NCBI GenBank assembly: GCA_023634235.1
Contig: JAMKCF010000019.1
Span: forward strand, 3,782,001 to 3,846,000
Source of the DNA: Pisaster brevispinus
Taxonomy: Eukaryota; Echinodermata; Asteroidea; Forcipulatida; Asteriidae
Direction of reading: 5' to 3'
DNA: 64,000 nucleotides
Shown piece by piece: positions 1 to 10,989 of the stretch. Position 1 is the stretch's first letter. Each line of letters starts with the position of its first letter. The position numbers were made by a program, and so were the translations under genes. The notes under the pieces were generated by a model, which saw nothing but the letters and a program-made list of their open reading frames with translations, had not been told where the DNA came from and did not search any database.

Positions 1-955
1 GTTTTACTTGTTAAGAACTGTTTCACGGTGTAAAGCTGCATGAAAACAGTACTCTAATAATTTGTTTACGGCAAAATCCCCCACCAAACATTTCTAAGAG
101 TAGAAAATATAAATGTTCCAGATTTGCACACAACTTACAAGATGGTCGTGGTGGAGAACTTCCCTTGAATTATATGTACATGAAATGCCATAGCGTTTTA
201 GAAATAAGTAAAACAGTAAATGTGTGATCTCGCGAGTTCGAACTGGAAAACATGTAAAAAATTATCTATTTTCTCGTGACACTGATGACCGATTGAGCTT
301 GAGCTTTCACAGTATGCTATTTCATGTTGGGTCACATAAAGTGTGGATAATAGTCTTTGACAGAAATTAATGTGTACACGTGCTTAATAATATGTTACAT
401 AATATGTAACAGAGGAAGAAAGAAGAGAAGAAAGAAAGAAAGAAGAAAAACATTCCACACACCACACACGTTCAACTAACCAAGTAGAGATGTCGCACCC
501 ACACATTATTGTCGACACGGCAAATCAATGTTCTCACACCCCTTAACTTAATTTTTTGAGGCGTCCCTGTTGGTTTGGTACACACAATCGAACCGAGGAC
601 GTACTCTGTTAGTCACACCACCTGGATCCCTTTTGTTGAAGTCCTCAGTTTCGAAGGATAGACACTCAGCCCTGTGCTGCATACACTCTGTGGACATTCC
701 TTTGTTTTGTACACTTAAGAAAAAAACAACATACTCTTCAGTCTGACACCTTCCCGGGTCATGCTGAACCAAAAGTGAGTCAGGCCCCACGGAACCCGGA
801 GTTCGGGTCAATTCTGACCCTTTTTTAAAGAGTGGTTTCCCCTGGATCTTCGTTGGAGAAAAGTGCAGTAATTTTATGACAGTGTTTCATTTAGTAGTTG
901 TTTCTGTCGGATGGCTGACAAAATAACTTATGCACATTGCATGTTCTTTCATAAG
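1..955. other. upstream non-coding sequence, probably intronic for the kinase gene
   Basis: No convincing exon is seen. A purine-only GA/GAAA tract runs at about 411-450. The stretch at about 770-825 holds a short interspersed repeat whose reverse complement resembles 4315-4352 (shared GGGTCAGA.TTGACCCGAA). Earlier exons of the receptor kinase must lie to the left of the window or be unrecognised here, because the first visible exon already starts in the catalytic loop region. Confidence 0.5.
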
Positions 956-2361
956 GGTTGATGACAAACTTATAGTGAAAGTAGGAGATTTTGGACTCTC
1001 ACGAGATCTGAATGGGGACGATTACTACACCAGTGATGATAGACAGGCCAAGCTACCAATCAAATGGATGGCTCCAGAATCTATGGAACGCCGAGTGTAT
1101 AACACTAGAACAGATGTGGTAGGTGAACTCGTGTTCAGTTTGGAAACCGGTGAAAATGGGCTTATAGTGATGATTTTTTAATATTGGAGGGCTCTTCGAT
1201 GAGACTGGTGTTTTTTATTACAATAGTTGGAATTGTATGGCCCAAAAAAGTATGCAAATGACTAGTTGGGGATGCGAAGGTAGCTCATGTCTAGTAGACC
1301 GGCCTCTTGCATTGGCCGCCATCTTAGATGTCGAATACTGAAAACGTGCACGAGTAGTGTACGCGCTGCGCACGACTCTCAGCCAATGGTAACTCTTCAT
1401 TGACCTCAGTGAGGGGAATGTTTGGGCTTGTGACGGCATATGCAAGGGGGCCTATTCAAGCTGATGGTTGTATAGATAAAGGTCACTAGGTTAATAGAAA
1501 TTTGTAATTGAATGCATTTTGTTGAGGAGCAGTTTGGTTGATCTCGGTTGCATTAATTTGCTGAGACAAATGTTTGTTACTATTGCATTTTTGTTGGGAG
1601 CCATTTTAGAAAGATAATTTTGTATGAGTGGTTTACAAACTTACAGTTGGCCAAAATGTATTTGAAGTAATTCATATTGCGATTATCCTCAGTGGTCGTA
1701 CGGCGTACTGCTATGGGAGTTGTTTACAGGAGGTCGAGTGCCATATCCTGGTATTCTGAACGTAGATGTTTACGACTACCTGAAGCGCGGTGAACGCATG
1801 GAAGCACCAAAATTCTGTCACAAGAAGATGTGAGTTGAATAAATATGTCGTTGTTTATTGGGGTGTTTGTTTGTTTGTTTGTTTGTTTGTCGTTGTTGTC
1901 GTTGTTGCTGCTGCTGCTGTTGCTGATGCTACTGCCGCTGCTGCTGCTGTTGCTCCTGTTGCCTGTTGCTTCTACTGATGCCACTGCTATACACAGTGCT
2001 GTAGTTGCTGTCGCTGTTGATGTTGTCTGTCGTTGTGCATGTTTGCTGTTTCTTGTTTAATCACGTTGTCTTTGTTCTTGTTCCAATTGTCTTTTCCAGC
2101 TATGACTTAATGAAGAGTTGCTGGAATGAATCGCCAAGGAAACGATGCTCTTTCCAGCAGGTAATCAAAGTACTCAACGAGGTAATGGCAATAATGGCAG
2201 GAAATTCTTTTCCACTGGATTTGGAAGAGCCAGGATGTACTGCAGAGGGTGCGGGGTATCTTATCCCAATGGAAACAATGAAGGGACAATCTTCCGCCGG
2301 CGTGGGGAAATCTCGTGGGAAAATTGGGTACGTCAATGTTACTACAGAGATGTGGAAGTAA
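956..2361 (+). CDS. receptor tyrosine kinase, last three coding exons (3' part of gene)
   Basis: The exons are 956-1118, 1693-1829 and 2100-2361. Joined, they give an open C-terminal half of a protein tyrosine kinase domain. The splice sites are AG at 954-955, GT at 1119, AG at 1691-1692, GT at 1830 and AG at 2098-2099, and the phases match throughout. Exon 1 carries DFG (987-995), the activation-loop YY pair (1023-1028) and WMAPE (APE at 1071-1079). Across the first junction the subdomain IX motif DVWSYGVLLWE is restored. Exon 2 ends in the helix before subdomain XI, and exon 3 continues YDLMKSCW and the conserved Arg segment SPRKRCSF. The tail after the domain is about 50 residues and holds GYLIP and GYVNV. 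YVNV fits the pYxN consensus bound by the Grb2 SH2 domain. This is a receptor-class kinase by the WMAPES and DVWSYGV style. The subfamily cannot be fixed from this part (FGFR, Tie and Axl-like features mix). The N-terminal lobe, transmembrane and extracellular parts are outside the window. Confidence 0.87.
1866..1990. repeat. simple repeats inside the second visible kinase intron
   Basis: A (GTTT)n run at about 1866-1889 is followed by about 100 bases of interrupted GTT/CTG triplets. Together they fill the middle of the 270-bp intron (1830-2099) and create spurious open frames on both strands. Confidence 0.85.
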
Positions 2362-2719
2362 TGTCAGACGAGGACGCATTCACAAAGATTTCCAGACACT
2401 GTTGGGTCTTCAGACATCTAGACTGAGGAGTCTTGGGGGTTCGCAAGACCATCAAAAAACATCAAATGCAACCCTCGGTGATCAGGCAATTATTTGTGTA
2501 CACTGCTCCTAAAATATGGAAAAATCCCCGTCCTTGTATCAGGCAATCATCTTCACTTGATGTATTTTACCCCAAGAAAAACAATTTATCTACGATTAAT
2601 TATTTCGAGATAGTGTGATTTGTAATTTGTTCTCTATATCTTTTTGAATTTGCAATTCGCAGTAGGTGTTGCGCAATATAAATGTCAATTTTTCTTATTA
2701 TTAATAAGATATAAAAGAA

Positions 2720-3340
2720 GATGAATACAGTAAACAATATTGTGTTATCATCGTAATATTTGTATTAAACACTTGTATGCTTTATTTGCCAGTAACAATG
2801 CCACTGAAGACACTAAGCTAATTAATTTAAAGATCTTTAAGAAGAAAATAAAATTATATTAAAAATGTCTTGTTTGTCGTCTGTCTGCGAGTTAACTGTT
2901 ATAATGATATACATGTACTCAAAGTAAGTAGTTCAAATGTAGTTGTGGACCTATGAAATTGTTGAATCATTACTGACCTATAGTTCCCAATAGACACCAT
3001 CTTTACGGGCAAATAACATTTTGGCTTGCAGGCGCGTCAAGCGCTCAAATTTTAAACGCAGCCGCGCTGTTCAATAACTAACCAATCATGAAACGAGTTT
3101 TGTGAAGAGTGCGCGTGCTGCACGCCATTCTCACGCGAAACGCACGACTGTGTGTTTCACATTGCCCGTGAAGATGACCGATTTACGTCATATTGCAACC
3201 TATCAAATATTTTGTAAATAGTTAACCATTGTGTCCGGTATGATCTGCTATTACTGAAGTGCTTTTACCTGATACTTAACTTATAAAAGTAACAAGACAT
3301 TAGCGAACAATTCTTACAATTTGAAGCCCTAAAAGTGAGC
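2720..3340. repeat. diverged duplicate of kinase 3' flank, copy 1
   Basis: This flank aligns collinearly with 4622-5040. Shared landmarks, in order, are gttatcatcgtaa, a tttgccagtaacaatgcca-like block, cattgtttgtcgtcggtctg-like, aatgatat.acatgtactcaa, acctgat.cttaac, and gaacaattcttac. The copies carry indels and many substitutions. A CpG-rich island-like segment (about 3025-3145) is present only in this copy. Confidence 0.7.
2847..2852 (+). promoter_or_regulatory. candidate polyadenylation signal of the kinase gene
   Basis: An AATAAA hexamer lies 486 bases past the stop codon in an AT-rich 3' flank, followed within 30 bases by GT-rich sequence (cttgtttgtcgtctgtctg). A functional poly(A) site is inferred from position and sequence only. 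Confidence 0.4.
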
Positions 3341-4621
3341 GCTGGTAACACTCAGTCCTGGGGCGTTTGATGTGTTGTCACTGTTTTCTCCAAAGTGCAG
3401 TGCCCCGGGAGGTCAAAGTCCTTGATTTCCTAGACTGGACCATTTCACATACCTAAGATGTGAATCAGGTCCCAGGGTCGTGTATTTCTTTTCTTTAAAT
3501 AAAAAAAAAAAAAAAATTGAGGGGTTGAAATTCAGGCGCAAAATTGTATAGACATATACCGACTTACCCAAATCTGACCCTCTGACAAAGTTGAGCATCT
3601 GCTCTTCGATAGCGGGCTTCCAGATGTCTTGGACCGTGACATCCTGTGCTAAGTTCTGAGGTTTCCATCACCCCTCCCCTGCCAATCTAGCTTACCTGGG
3701 AGGCAGTAAGTATGGAACCTTCAGTCATTTGTGCAATTCTTGGGGTTACTCCCGCACTTAAATAGTTTACAAAGAATTACAATGGAATAATAGACTTTTA
3801 TGTTAAAATACTTTCACCATACCCCCACCGTGTGTTTGTCAACAGTGAGACTTTAGAACGCTCGGCGGTGTCAGCAGACATCAAAGTGAATACAATTGTT
3901 TTATTCAGTTCTGTAATTCAATCTCCAAGTGTAGCTTTAATTATGCTGAATGTTTAACTAGAATTTAATTGTAATAGTTTAGAATGCATGGACTGTATGA
4001 AGTAATAGCATTGCTCAACACAAAGAATGTATACAATTCGGCAGCTTAATTGTGTATGAACTGTACAAATTAATATTTATGTAAAGTGAACATGTCTACG
4101 CATTCAAACTATAGGGACCCGGAAAATGACATATCGGGAACAGTCTTCGGTTTGTTTCGTGTACAAAACCATTGGGAACGTTGCTAAAAAAAACTAAGTC
4201 CAAACCATGGGATGTCCTCGGTTTTCACCATTTACAAACATGGGGTGTGTGTGTGTGTGTGGGCATTACTTATTCACGGTTTGTGCATAATGGACCACGC
4301 CTACACTTTGAAAACCTCAGGGTCAGACTTGACCCGAATCCGAGTCCCGTCCGTAGGGCGTGACCCATATCTCAGTTTGTATGACAAAAAAGAGTCAAAA
4401 TGACGCAAAGTCCAAGTTAAAATCCCATTGTTAACCACGGATCAGCCCTGACCCGGAAATTGGTCAGGCCACCCGACCATTTTATAAGAGCTCGGAGCCC
4501 GGCTAATTTTTGACCCGGTTTTTGGTACTTTTATTTATTACTACTATTATCTTTTTAAAGTGTACACTGGTAGTAGTTAAAAAATTAAGATGAGGGGGTA
4601 AGTTCACTCTAAGTCCAAAGA
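3341..4621. other. intergenic, with simple repeats and a GACCC-rich interspersed repeat
   Basis: No gene is recognised. There is an A-run at about 3499-3515, a (GT)n run at about 4245-4261, and a segment from about 4310 to 4530 rich in GACCCG/GGTCAG that resembles the reverse complement of about 770-825. Confidence 0.55.
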
Positions 4622-5040
4622 AATACCGTAAAACAATAATATGTTATCATCGTAACATTTTTACAAACATTTCCTATTTTATACTATTTGCCAATTAACA
4701 TTGCCATTGAAGACAAAAAACAAGTTTTAAAGGTTGCAAAAAGAAAAAAACAAATTTATATTTAAAAACATTGTTTGTCGTCGGTCTGGTAAACACTATT
4801 ATAATGATATTACATGTACTCAAAGTAAGTATAGTTGTGACATTAGGAAGTTATTTACGCATTTATTAATGACCTTTAAATATATAAAAAATATTTCAGT
4901 TGTAACCGCTATGATCCTCTATCATCAAAGAAATCGATTTTACCTGATGCTTAACATAATTTTATAAAAGTCAGCAACATGATAGTAACTCACGAACAAT
5001 TCTTACGATTTAAAACGCTTAAAAGTTGACGATTAAATTC
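4622..5040. repeat. diverged duplicate of kinase 3' flank, copy 2
   Basis: This is the second copy of the block described at 2720-3340, in the same orientation and about 1.9 kb downstream. No kinase exon is seen in front of it, so any duplicated coding part has been lost or was never included. Confidence 0.68.
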
Positions 5041-6095
5041 TTGAACAGGAAATAAGTTTCACTCTTTCTTTTCACATAAATTTATAATGAGCATGAGTTT
5101 TTGTGTGTTTGTACAAAAATAAAATAAAACAAATCCTTTGCTCAATGGTTAAGCAAGTATCACACAACCCATGCTCAATGTTTGATCATTTAAATGCCGC
5201 ATGTGTGAACAGCGCCCTCATGTCATGTGATCCCCAGCTTTGCGTCCTTGTCGGGCAGCATGGCCGCAGTTGAAGGGAAGGGCGCAACATTGACTCCGAA
5301 AAAATGCCCAAAACTCACTCGATGTGAACCCAATTTGTTTCGACAAGTACACATTTGAGAAAGGTACGTACTCTGGTATGATGTCTTAGAATAAAAATGT
5401 GACATATAAGTTTAAAAATGCGTCGAAATACGTTTAGAAATTGTTTTTGAAACTGCTTAAGCTCGGTCTCGGGTCTATGAAAAATACAGTTGTTGATGGC
5501 GCACTTCAGTATCCTACACTGTTAAAAAAAATGTTGTTAATTTACAGTAGTTTGTTTTGTCAATTGGCATTACGGAGGCTACTTTTGTCTACAGAAGATT
5601 CAACTGTGACTTTCCACTGTGCATCAACATCAGAATCTCCTGTGATGTGTTCTGTACCTTCACAGCACAATCCACTGTAATTGATGTTGGCTAAAAAGTT
5701 GAAGCTCTGTGACACAACAGTAGATTTATTTGAAGGATTTTGTTCATCAACATAGTGTTTTGTTCACGAACAACTCTCTGTGACAGAACATACACTGCTT
5801 TCTGCGTGTTTACGTTGAATCTCTGTTTTGTCACATAGGATGACCAATCTTCTGTGGATACACAATGCTTTGTTTTGCTAACTTGATCACCCTCTCATTA
5901 ATATAATTCAAACAACAAGAAAATAAAAGACATATCACACGTTTTATCTCAGTTTCACAAAACATTAACAGTTTCTTCAACTTTAATTGAAATTCACTCA
6001 AAATAATGCAACTGTACACAAGGAATAATACTTTTTAAAAATTTTGATAGCAACATGTTTTTTTATAAAACATTATAATTTATTGCTTAAAATGA
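5041..6095. other. intergenic, nothing recognised
   Basis: AT-rich sequence. The only gene-like feature is an ATG at 5260 in a good context, followed by 32 open codons and a gtacgt donor-like site. It is rejected because a stop precedes the donor. Confidence 0.5.
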
Positions 6096-6375
6096 CTTAG
6101 AGGAAGGGAAATGACCAATTCAATTTTGTTAGAGTCCCCGTGTTATTGGGGGAAAATTACAAGTCTCTAATCTTGTAAAATGGTGTAAATTGCCATTGTA
6201 TTCGATAACCATCTGGGGCAAAATCTTGCCCCGGAAAGTTATCGAATACAAGGGCCATTTACATCATTTTAAAGTGAGGTTAGAGATATTTTTCCCCACT
6301 CACATCAGGACTCTATCTATTGGAAAAGAAGGAGTACATCATAAAAATGAATTGCTCATTTCCCTTCCTCTTTAA
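6096..6375. mobile_element. palindromic MITE with TTAA-like ends, copy 1
   Basis: The two halves are inverted repeats over nearly the whole length. Left TTAGAGGAAGGGAAATGACC answers right CATTTCCCTTCCTCTTTAA, and inner arms TGTATTCGATAACC and GTTATCGAATACAAGG meet around a GGGGCAAAATCTTGCCCC centre. No open frame resembles a transposase, so it must be non-autonomous. The outer TTAA (TTAG on the left) suggests a piggyBac-type target site. Confidence 0.8.
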
Positions 6376-7097
6376 AAAAAACATTTAACTAATAGTGCTA
6401 TCTGAACTGTTTTACTTCTACACCACCCACATTTCTTCAAAGTCTCTCAGCTTGGTACAAAGTCGTACCACGTTGTTATTGGGCCCTCCTTTGTTGTTGG
6501 TCGACCTCTTGCTGCCTCTTTATCTTGAACAGCAGTCTGCACATAAAAAAGATACAAAACTGTACATTATACACATCTAATTCTGTATGCCAGTATCCAC
6601 TTTAAAGTTGATTTGTATGATTATGCTTATTTTTCATACTCGTTGATGGGTGTGTTCTAAACAGATTGTAGTCTTAAAGGAAGTTAACAGTACTAAATAC
6701 TCTTGAGGGAAAATGTATGTTAACAAAAAACAAAAAAAATCATAAAACAAAAATATATGTAAATTTTTTTTCTTTTTTGACTTCTGCTCTTAACACATTT
6801 AAACAAAATTGTTTAATTACATCTTCTGTAACAAAATCTGACCTAAAATTTGTGCAAGTTCCATTTTATTATTTGTTTTAATCCAAGTTAATCAATTCAT
6901 CTGCCAATAGTTGTAACATAAGTATTCATTTCGGTTTACACTTGCATGTCTTAAACGTCACACAAGTTTGGCAGGTAAACTAACTGGAACAAAAGCGGTT
7001 GTATCTTTGTTGGCATTTATGAACAAAATAATTGTAGTTGATTTATTCCAACAGTTTTACTGAATCTTTGGATTGTGCACTGTAGACTGTCACACAG
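6376..7097. other. intergenic, nothing recognised
   Basis: AT-rich sequence with A/T homopolymer runs near 6726-6775. No exon, RNA gene or element boundary was seen. Confidence 0.5.
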
Positions 7098-7447
7098 TTA
7101 AAGAGGGGCTTTTATGTCTAATTCAATTTTGTGGTATACTCATTTTCCAAAAAATGCCTCCTTGGATGGAAAAGACTCATTAGTTGTTGAAATCCAATAA
7201 CGTCATGTTTCAAATTGAAGTCACGAACAAACCAAAAACAACCCCGTTCAAAAATGTACCCATTTTTCTCTTGAATGATGTCATGTAGGATGTTTTGAAC
7301 GTTGACACATTTTGCACTGGAGGGTATCGAATAGAATGGCAATTACACCACTTTAACGTGAGGTTAGAAACTTGTAATTTTTTCACCACTCACATGAGGA
7401 CTATATCTATTGGAAAATGAGTACATCACATTAAAGCCGCTCTTTAA
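7098..7447. mobile_element. palindromic MITE with TTAA flanks, copy 2 (related to 6096-6375)
   Basis: The ends are TTAAAGAGGGGCTTTTATGT on the left and ATTAAAGCCGCTCTTTAA on the right, so TTAA sits on both sides of an AGAG...CTCT terminal inverted repeat. The right half (gtgaggttagaaac, ttcaccactcacatgaggac, tatctattggaaaa) is clearly the same family as the element at 6096-6375. A unique middle of about 130 bp separates the arms. It sits just 3' of the last visible exon of the minus-strand gene at 7507-8607. Confidence 0.75.
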
Positions 7448-7506
7448 GTGCAGTTGTTTCAATATGGCCAAAATGAAGGATAATATACGTGCTTCAAAAT
7501 AATTAC

Positions 7507-8607
7507 CTTTGCATGAACTCAAGAGTAGCTGCAATATTTGGTGGGTATTGTAGATTGAAAACATACAACACCACGAACCACATCTGAAGACCCTTGAGAA
7601 AATCACTGCAATGGAGTAGTGGATTCCTTTCGATGCAGACTGCACATTTTGCGCTCAGGAAGGGGTTGTCACCTGCAGCAGAAACAAGCATTTAAACAAA
7701 CATCAGTTTATTTGCAAATGCAAATAACAAAAGGACCAGTTTAGGTTATAAAATGAGGTATTATTTATTACCAAATCTTTATTTACATCTACCCACAGTT
7801 AATATTTTTAAGACACACAGGGTAAGTCTAATGAGCATAGGAAATCTGTGGGCTTAAAATTTTGAATTTGTGACATTTTTTGTTGACCGCAAAATATTGC
7901 AGTATTTTTCAGATGATCCAGGGTGTGGGAGTTTCAGTTTTTGAGACAAATGTTGGCAAGTTCACTATACAATTTCTAATATGAGCACAAAGCTGTAGAC
8001 AAAATGTCTTATTGGAAACAATAAACCGTCTGATTTAAGATTGATTTGATTAAGTATGGGAAACACAATAGTTCCATCAGTAATACTATACTTAGCCTTG
8101 TAAGCACATGCACAAAAATGTAAGTATAATTGATTTTCAACTCAAATGAACCTCAGGTGAGAAAATTTTCATTCAATGTTCAAGTTATTATTGATGGTGA
8201 AATTAAATTGGGGAACTAAAATGTCATTATTTTTGAAGGTACCTGCATAGGCCAGTACAGGGCTATCCGTGTCACAGTTGAAGTTAGAGCTTCTTGCAGT
8301 TTCCTTTATACAGAAAGAAAAAGAAAAAGAAATCACAAACATGTATAACATTCAAAATATATAAATACCAGAGGCCATTTTTGTTAAAGCCAGGTACAAC
8401 ATTGGTAATTACCATGGCACTGCTATACTTTGTGTCCCTTTGTTGCCAGCATTTCTCATAACAAGAGCATATAAAACGCGATGAATTTGTCACTGGTTAT
8501 TTCATGATATTGAAAAGTAAGGGTTTAATATTGATGTTGTACTTGTACCTTTTGTCTGTAAACAAATGCCGAATATCTGGTTAAGTCAGAACTGGAAGAC
8601 GTTCCCA
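7507..8607 (-). CDS. three internal exons of an uncharacterised minus-strand gene
   Basis: In transcript order the exons are 8607-8549 (59 nt), 8303-8243 (61 nt) and 7672-7507 (166 nt). Each has an AG acceptor and a GT donor. The phases fit when joined, giving about 95 residues without a stop. The protein runs from an Ser-rich start through RYSAFVYRQK, a middle with FNCDTDSPVLAYAG, then a Cys-containing stretch and a hydrophobic helix ending FNLQYPPNIAATLEFMQR. The ending (aromatic YVFN.QYP followed by a basic helix) recalls, from memory, the C-terminal region of a widespread uncharacterised animal family sometimes labelled SAMD3-like. No function is known to me. Further exons must lie on both sides. 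The preceding exon must end in phase 1, and the last exon shown ends in phase 2. A small-RNA or repeat origin is less likely given the phase agreement. Confidence 0.55.
7673..8242. other. intron of the minus-strand gene
   Basis: Sequence between the donor at 8242 and the acceptor at 7673-7674 on the minus strand. It is AT-rich and no nested feature is seen. The other intron is 8304-8548 and contains an A-rich, GAAAAAG-repeated stretch that forms the polypyrimidine tract on the coding strand. Confidence 0.5.
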
Positions 8608-9362
8608 CTTGAAAAGTATTTAAAGAAAACTTCCAACTGATCCATTAGTTATTAAATAATTATACTTGGCATCTAGATCTGTTATTGAAATAATTTGGTT
8701 TAGAGTCAAAGTATTTCCCGCCCAAAGTTTTCGAACAGATTCCAATGGGCAAGATCTGAACTGAAGATGGGAGGGTCACTTGCTATACCATTACCAGACC
8801 AGGCTAAAAAAATTGTTTTAATGCATCCTCATGTACACCACAGTAGCCTACTGTACTGTAATTTAGTAATCAGCTCGCCAACCAAGTAAAAAACAGTAAA
8901 GGTTAGGTAGGCCTAGTGTAGGAATTTTTAGTATGAAAAATTTTGACTGAAATAATCACATTCATTTTCATTTTACTGAATTAACTTGCTGATTTACTAT
9001 TGAGTTGTAAGGCATCTACTGCAAGATGATCGACTAGACATGTTGTACTAATAGTAAATACAGTATTAACTAGAGCCAGAGCAGAGGGTAGGCTAATTTT
9101 AATTAACTGAAATTGGAAAGCTAGTAAAGCCAAAGACAAGACATTTCCAGAACCAGAAAAACAACTTTATAATTCATGTCCGTGGACCATGGCAAACAAC
9201 AATTCATCCTAAATCCACATGCAGCCTGTCTGTGTGTTGTGTTGACGTTATGCATGCACACACACAAACACATGACATCTATCAACGAACATGTCTGTCG
9301 CTATAATGATACATTTTCCAAGTGTCATGTTTTATGCTACTATTACTAACTTGTTTTATGTT
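8608..9362. other. probable intron, nothing recognised
   Basis: AT-rich sequence between the candidate first exon and the next recognised minus-strand exon. One short CA-rich run (9256-9272) is present. A missing exon is expected in this stretch, but none could be supported. Confidence 0.4.
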
Positions 9363-9386
9363 TAAGCCTAACGAGCGTTAGGCTTA
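9363..9386. other. perfect 24-bp hairpin
   Basis: TAAGCCTAACG, two bases, CGTTAGGCTTA: an 11-bp perfect stem with an AG spacer. It lies in otherwise plain AT-rich DNA, about 75 bp from the donor of the candidate first exon at 9460-9533. Its role is unknown. Confidence 0.9.
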
Positions 9387-9459
9387 TGTTAACCATGTGA
9401 CTTACAATAATAGTAATAATAATCATATTAATAACACAGAATAGTGTTCTTAATCTTAC

Positions 9460-9533
9460 CTGTAATTTTTTTTGTGGAAACTCATCAGCAGAACAAAGGT
9501 CAACCACAAACTTTTCCAAAAGTTAAGTGACAT
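9460..9533 (-). CDS. candidate first coding exon of the minus-strand gene
   Basis: On the minus strand an ATG at 9533 opens 24 codons (MSLNFWKSLWLTFVLLMSFH...), which reads like a short signal or membrane-anchor sequence. It runs straight into a consensus donor (ACAG|GTAAGA at 9460/9459). Upstream (9540-9660) is the most CpG-rich sequence of the area, with alternating GCGCGTGCGC, as expected of a promoter or 5' UTR. The exon ends in phase 2, while the next recognised exon (8607) needs phase 1. So at least one exon is missing between them, or this belongs to another transcript. This is an inference from splice signals, without homology. Confidence 0.3.
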
Positions 9534-10989
9534 GTGTGATGTGATTGTGGAGAGCGCACGCGCACAAACGACGGCGGAAGATCCAGCCGGTCTGAACCAG
9601 TTCCTCCTGATCACTTTTTCCCCTTTTTGCCGCGCACACGCACAGAAGATGACGAGAACTTCGTAATGGTACCCGTCTTCTCTTTGTTTAATGCTAAAAT
9701 TTGAGGGCCACCAGCGAAAAATCGTACCGATGATTATTTTGACACTCTGTCAATGTTAGAAGACAACCCGGCTGTTCAGAAACAGCAGAGTGTGTCCAAT
9801 CCTCAACGGTTCACTGTACCGTCACAAAATGTTCCTACAACAGCAGACTTACTTTAAATTTACAGAGAATAGGAACACACTGTTTAGAGACTGCATATGT
9901 TTTGTATATTCACAGAGAAATAGGAAAACGGCAACTTCTGCTGTTCATTTTGGATTCTTTCCAACAAAAAAGCTACTGTGAATTCACACTAATTTTTTAC
10001 AGTGTAGGCGCACAGAGTCTGGCGCCAGTTTTAGGTTAAGTTAGCCGTTGAGATTTCTTTTGGACTTAATATGTTTAAAATGTGAATGTTAACAAACTTA
10101 TCTATTTTTATTGTAGGATGGAATACCCTAGCCCCATAAAAAGGCCAGTCCACTTTGTAACCTTGGCCCCAGCACCATTGCATTCCTATTTTTGTGCCCG
10201 GCTGTAATTTCTAATCCGTGTTGTTCTTGATCATGAAACTTATCACTCGAATGCTACTCAACTTGTAGAAATCCCTACTGCTGGAATTTGTTGCAAAAAC
10301 ATCACGCGTTGTGGGGGAATATCAATTGATTTGGACGTCAAACATTTTTTTCTTCTCATTTTAGACGTGAAAATACGCACTTGCAATGTTACTGCAAGTT
10401 AGAGACATGCTTGCAGTTTGTGCAAGTATAAAACTAATAACAGGTGAATTTGCGCAATTTCCAAACTTGCGCAGATGCGTTTGAATTGCGCAGGTTACTA
10501 CTTCCTTAAGGATCTTTTTTTGAAAAGTGATACAGAATCTGGACACTGATACTTCAGTGGTCAGAATAACATCATTAAAGGTAAACATTTTAATGACACT
10601 TTTGACAGACATGGTTAGCAAAAAAAGGCCTTTTTTATCTTCAAAATTATATGTCTTCAAAAAATGTCCACATTTCAGATGTGATTTTTTTTACCAGAGC
10701 AGTAGAACTAGAACTAGAAGGTTGTTGGTTTATCATGGTGATGGTACTGCAAAAAGTAAATTTCCTGATACCGCAGTATAATGACACCCTATACTACTTA
10801 TTAGCAGAGGCAACAACTCCACAAGTGCATCAGAAATTAAGATTTTAGAGTCGGGTACACATGCAAACTTTCTGTGTCCAAAAATTCATGTGTCCATTTA
10901 ACTAAACTTTGAAGGATCCTTGTGAAGTGTTGAGAAATAACTGTCGTGTAAATTCACGCCTACCCAAAAATGTACTGTTGAATTCTTTT
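9534..10989. other. intergenic with a CpG-rich patch at its left end
   Basis: 9540-9660 is CpG-rich (possible promoter). From about 9700 to 10989 nothing is recognised; short open frames on either strand lack splice signals or family resemblance. Confidence 0.45.

Noticed and set aside
1724..1990. Open frames over the GTT/CTG triplet tract
   Set aside because: The tract is inside the intron defined by matching kinase exons.
5260..5365. ATG in good context with 32 open codons followed by a gtacgt donor
   Set aside because: A TGA lies about 10 bases before the donor in the same frame and no homologue was recognised.
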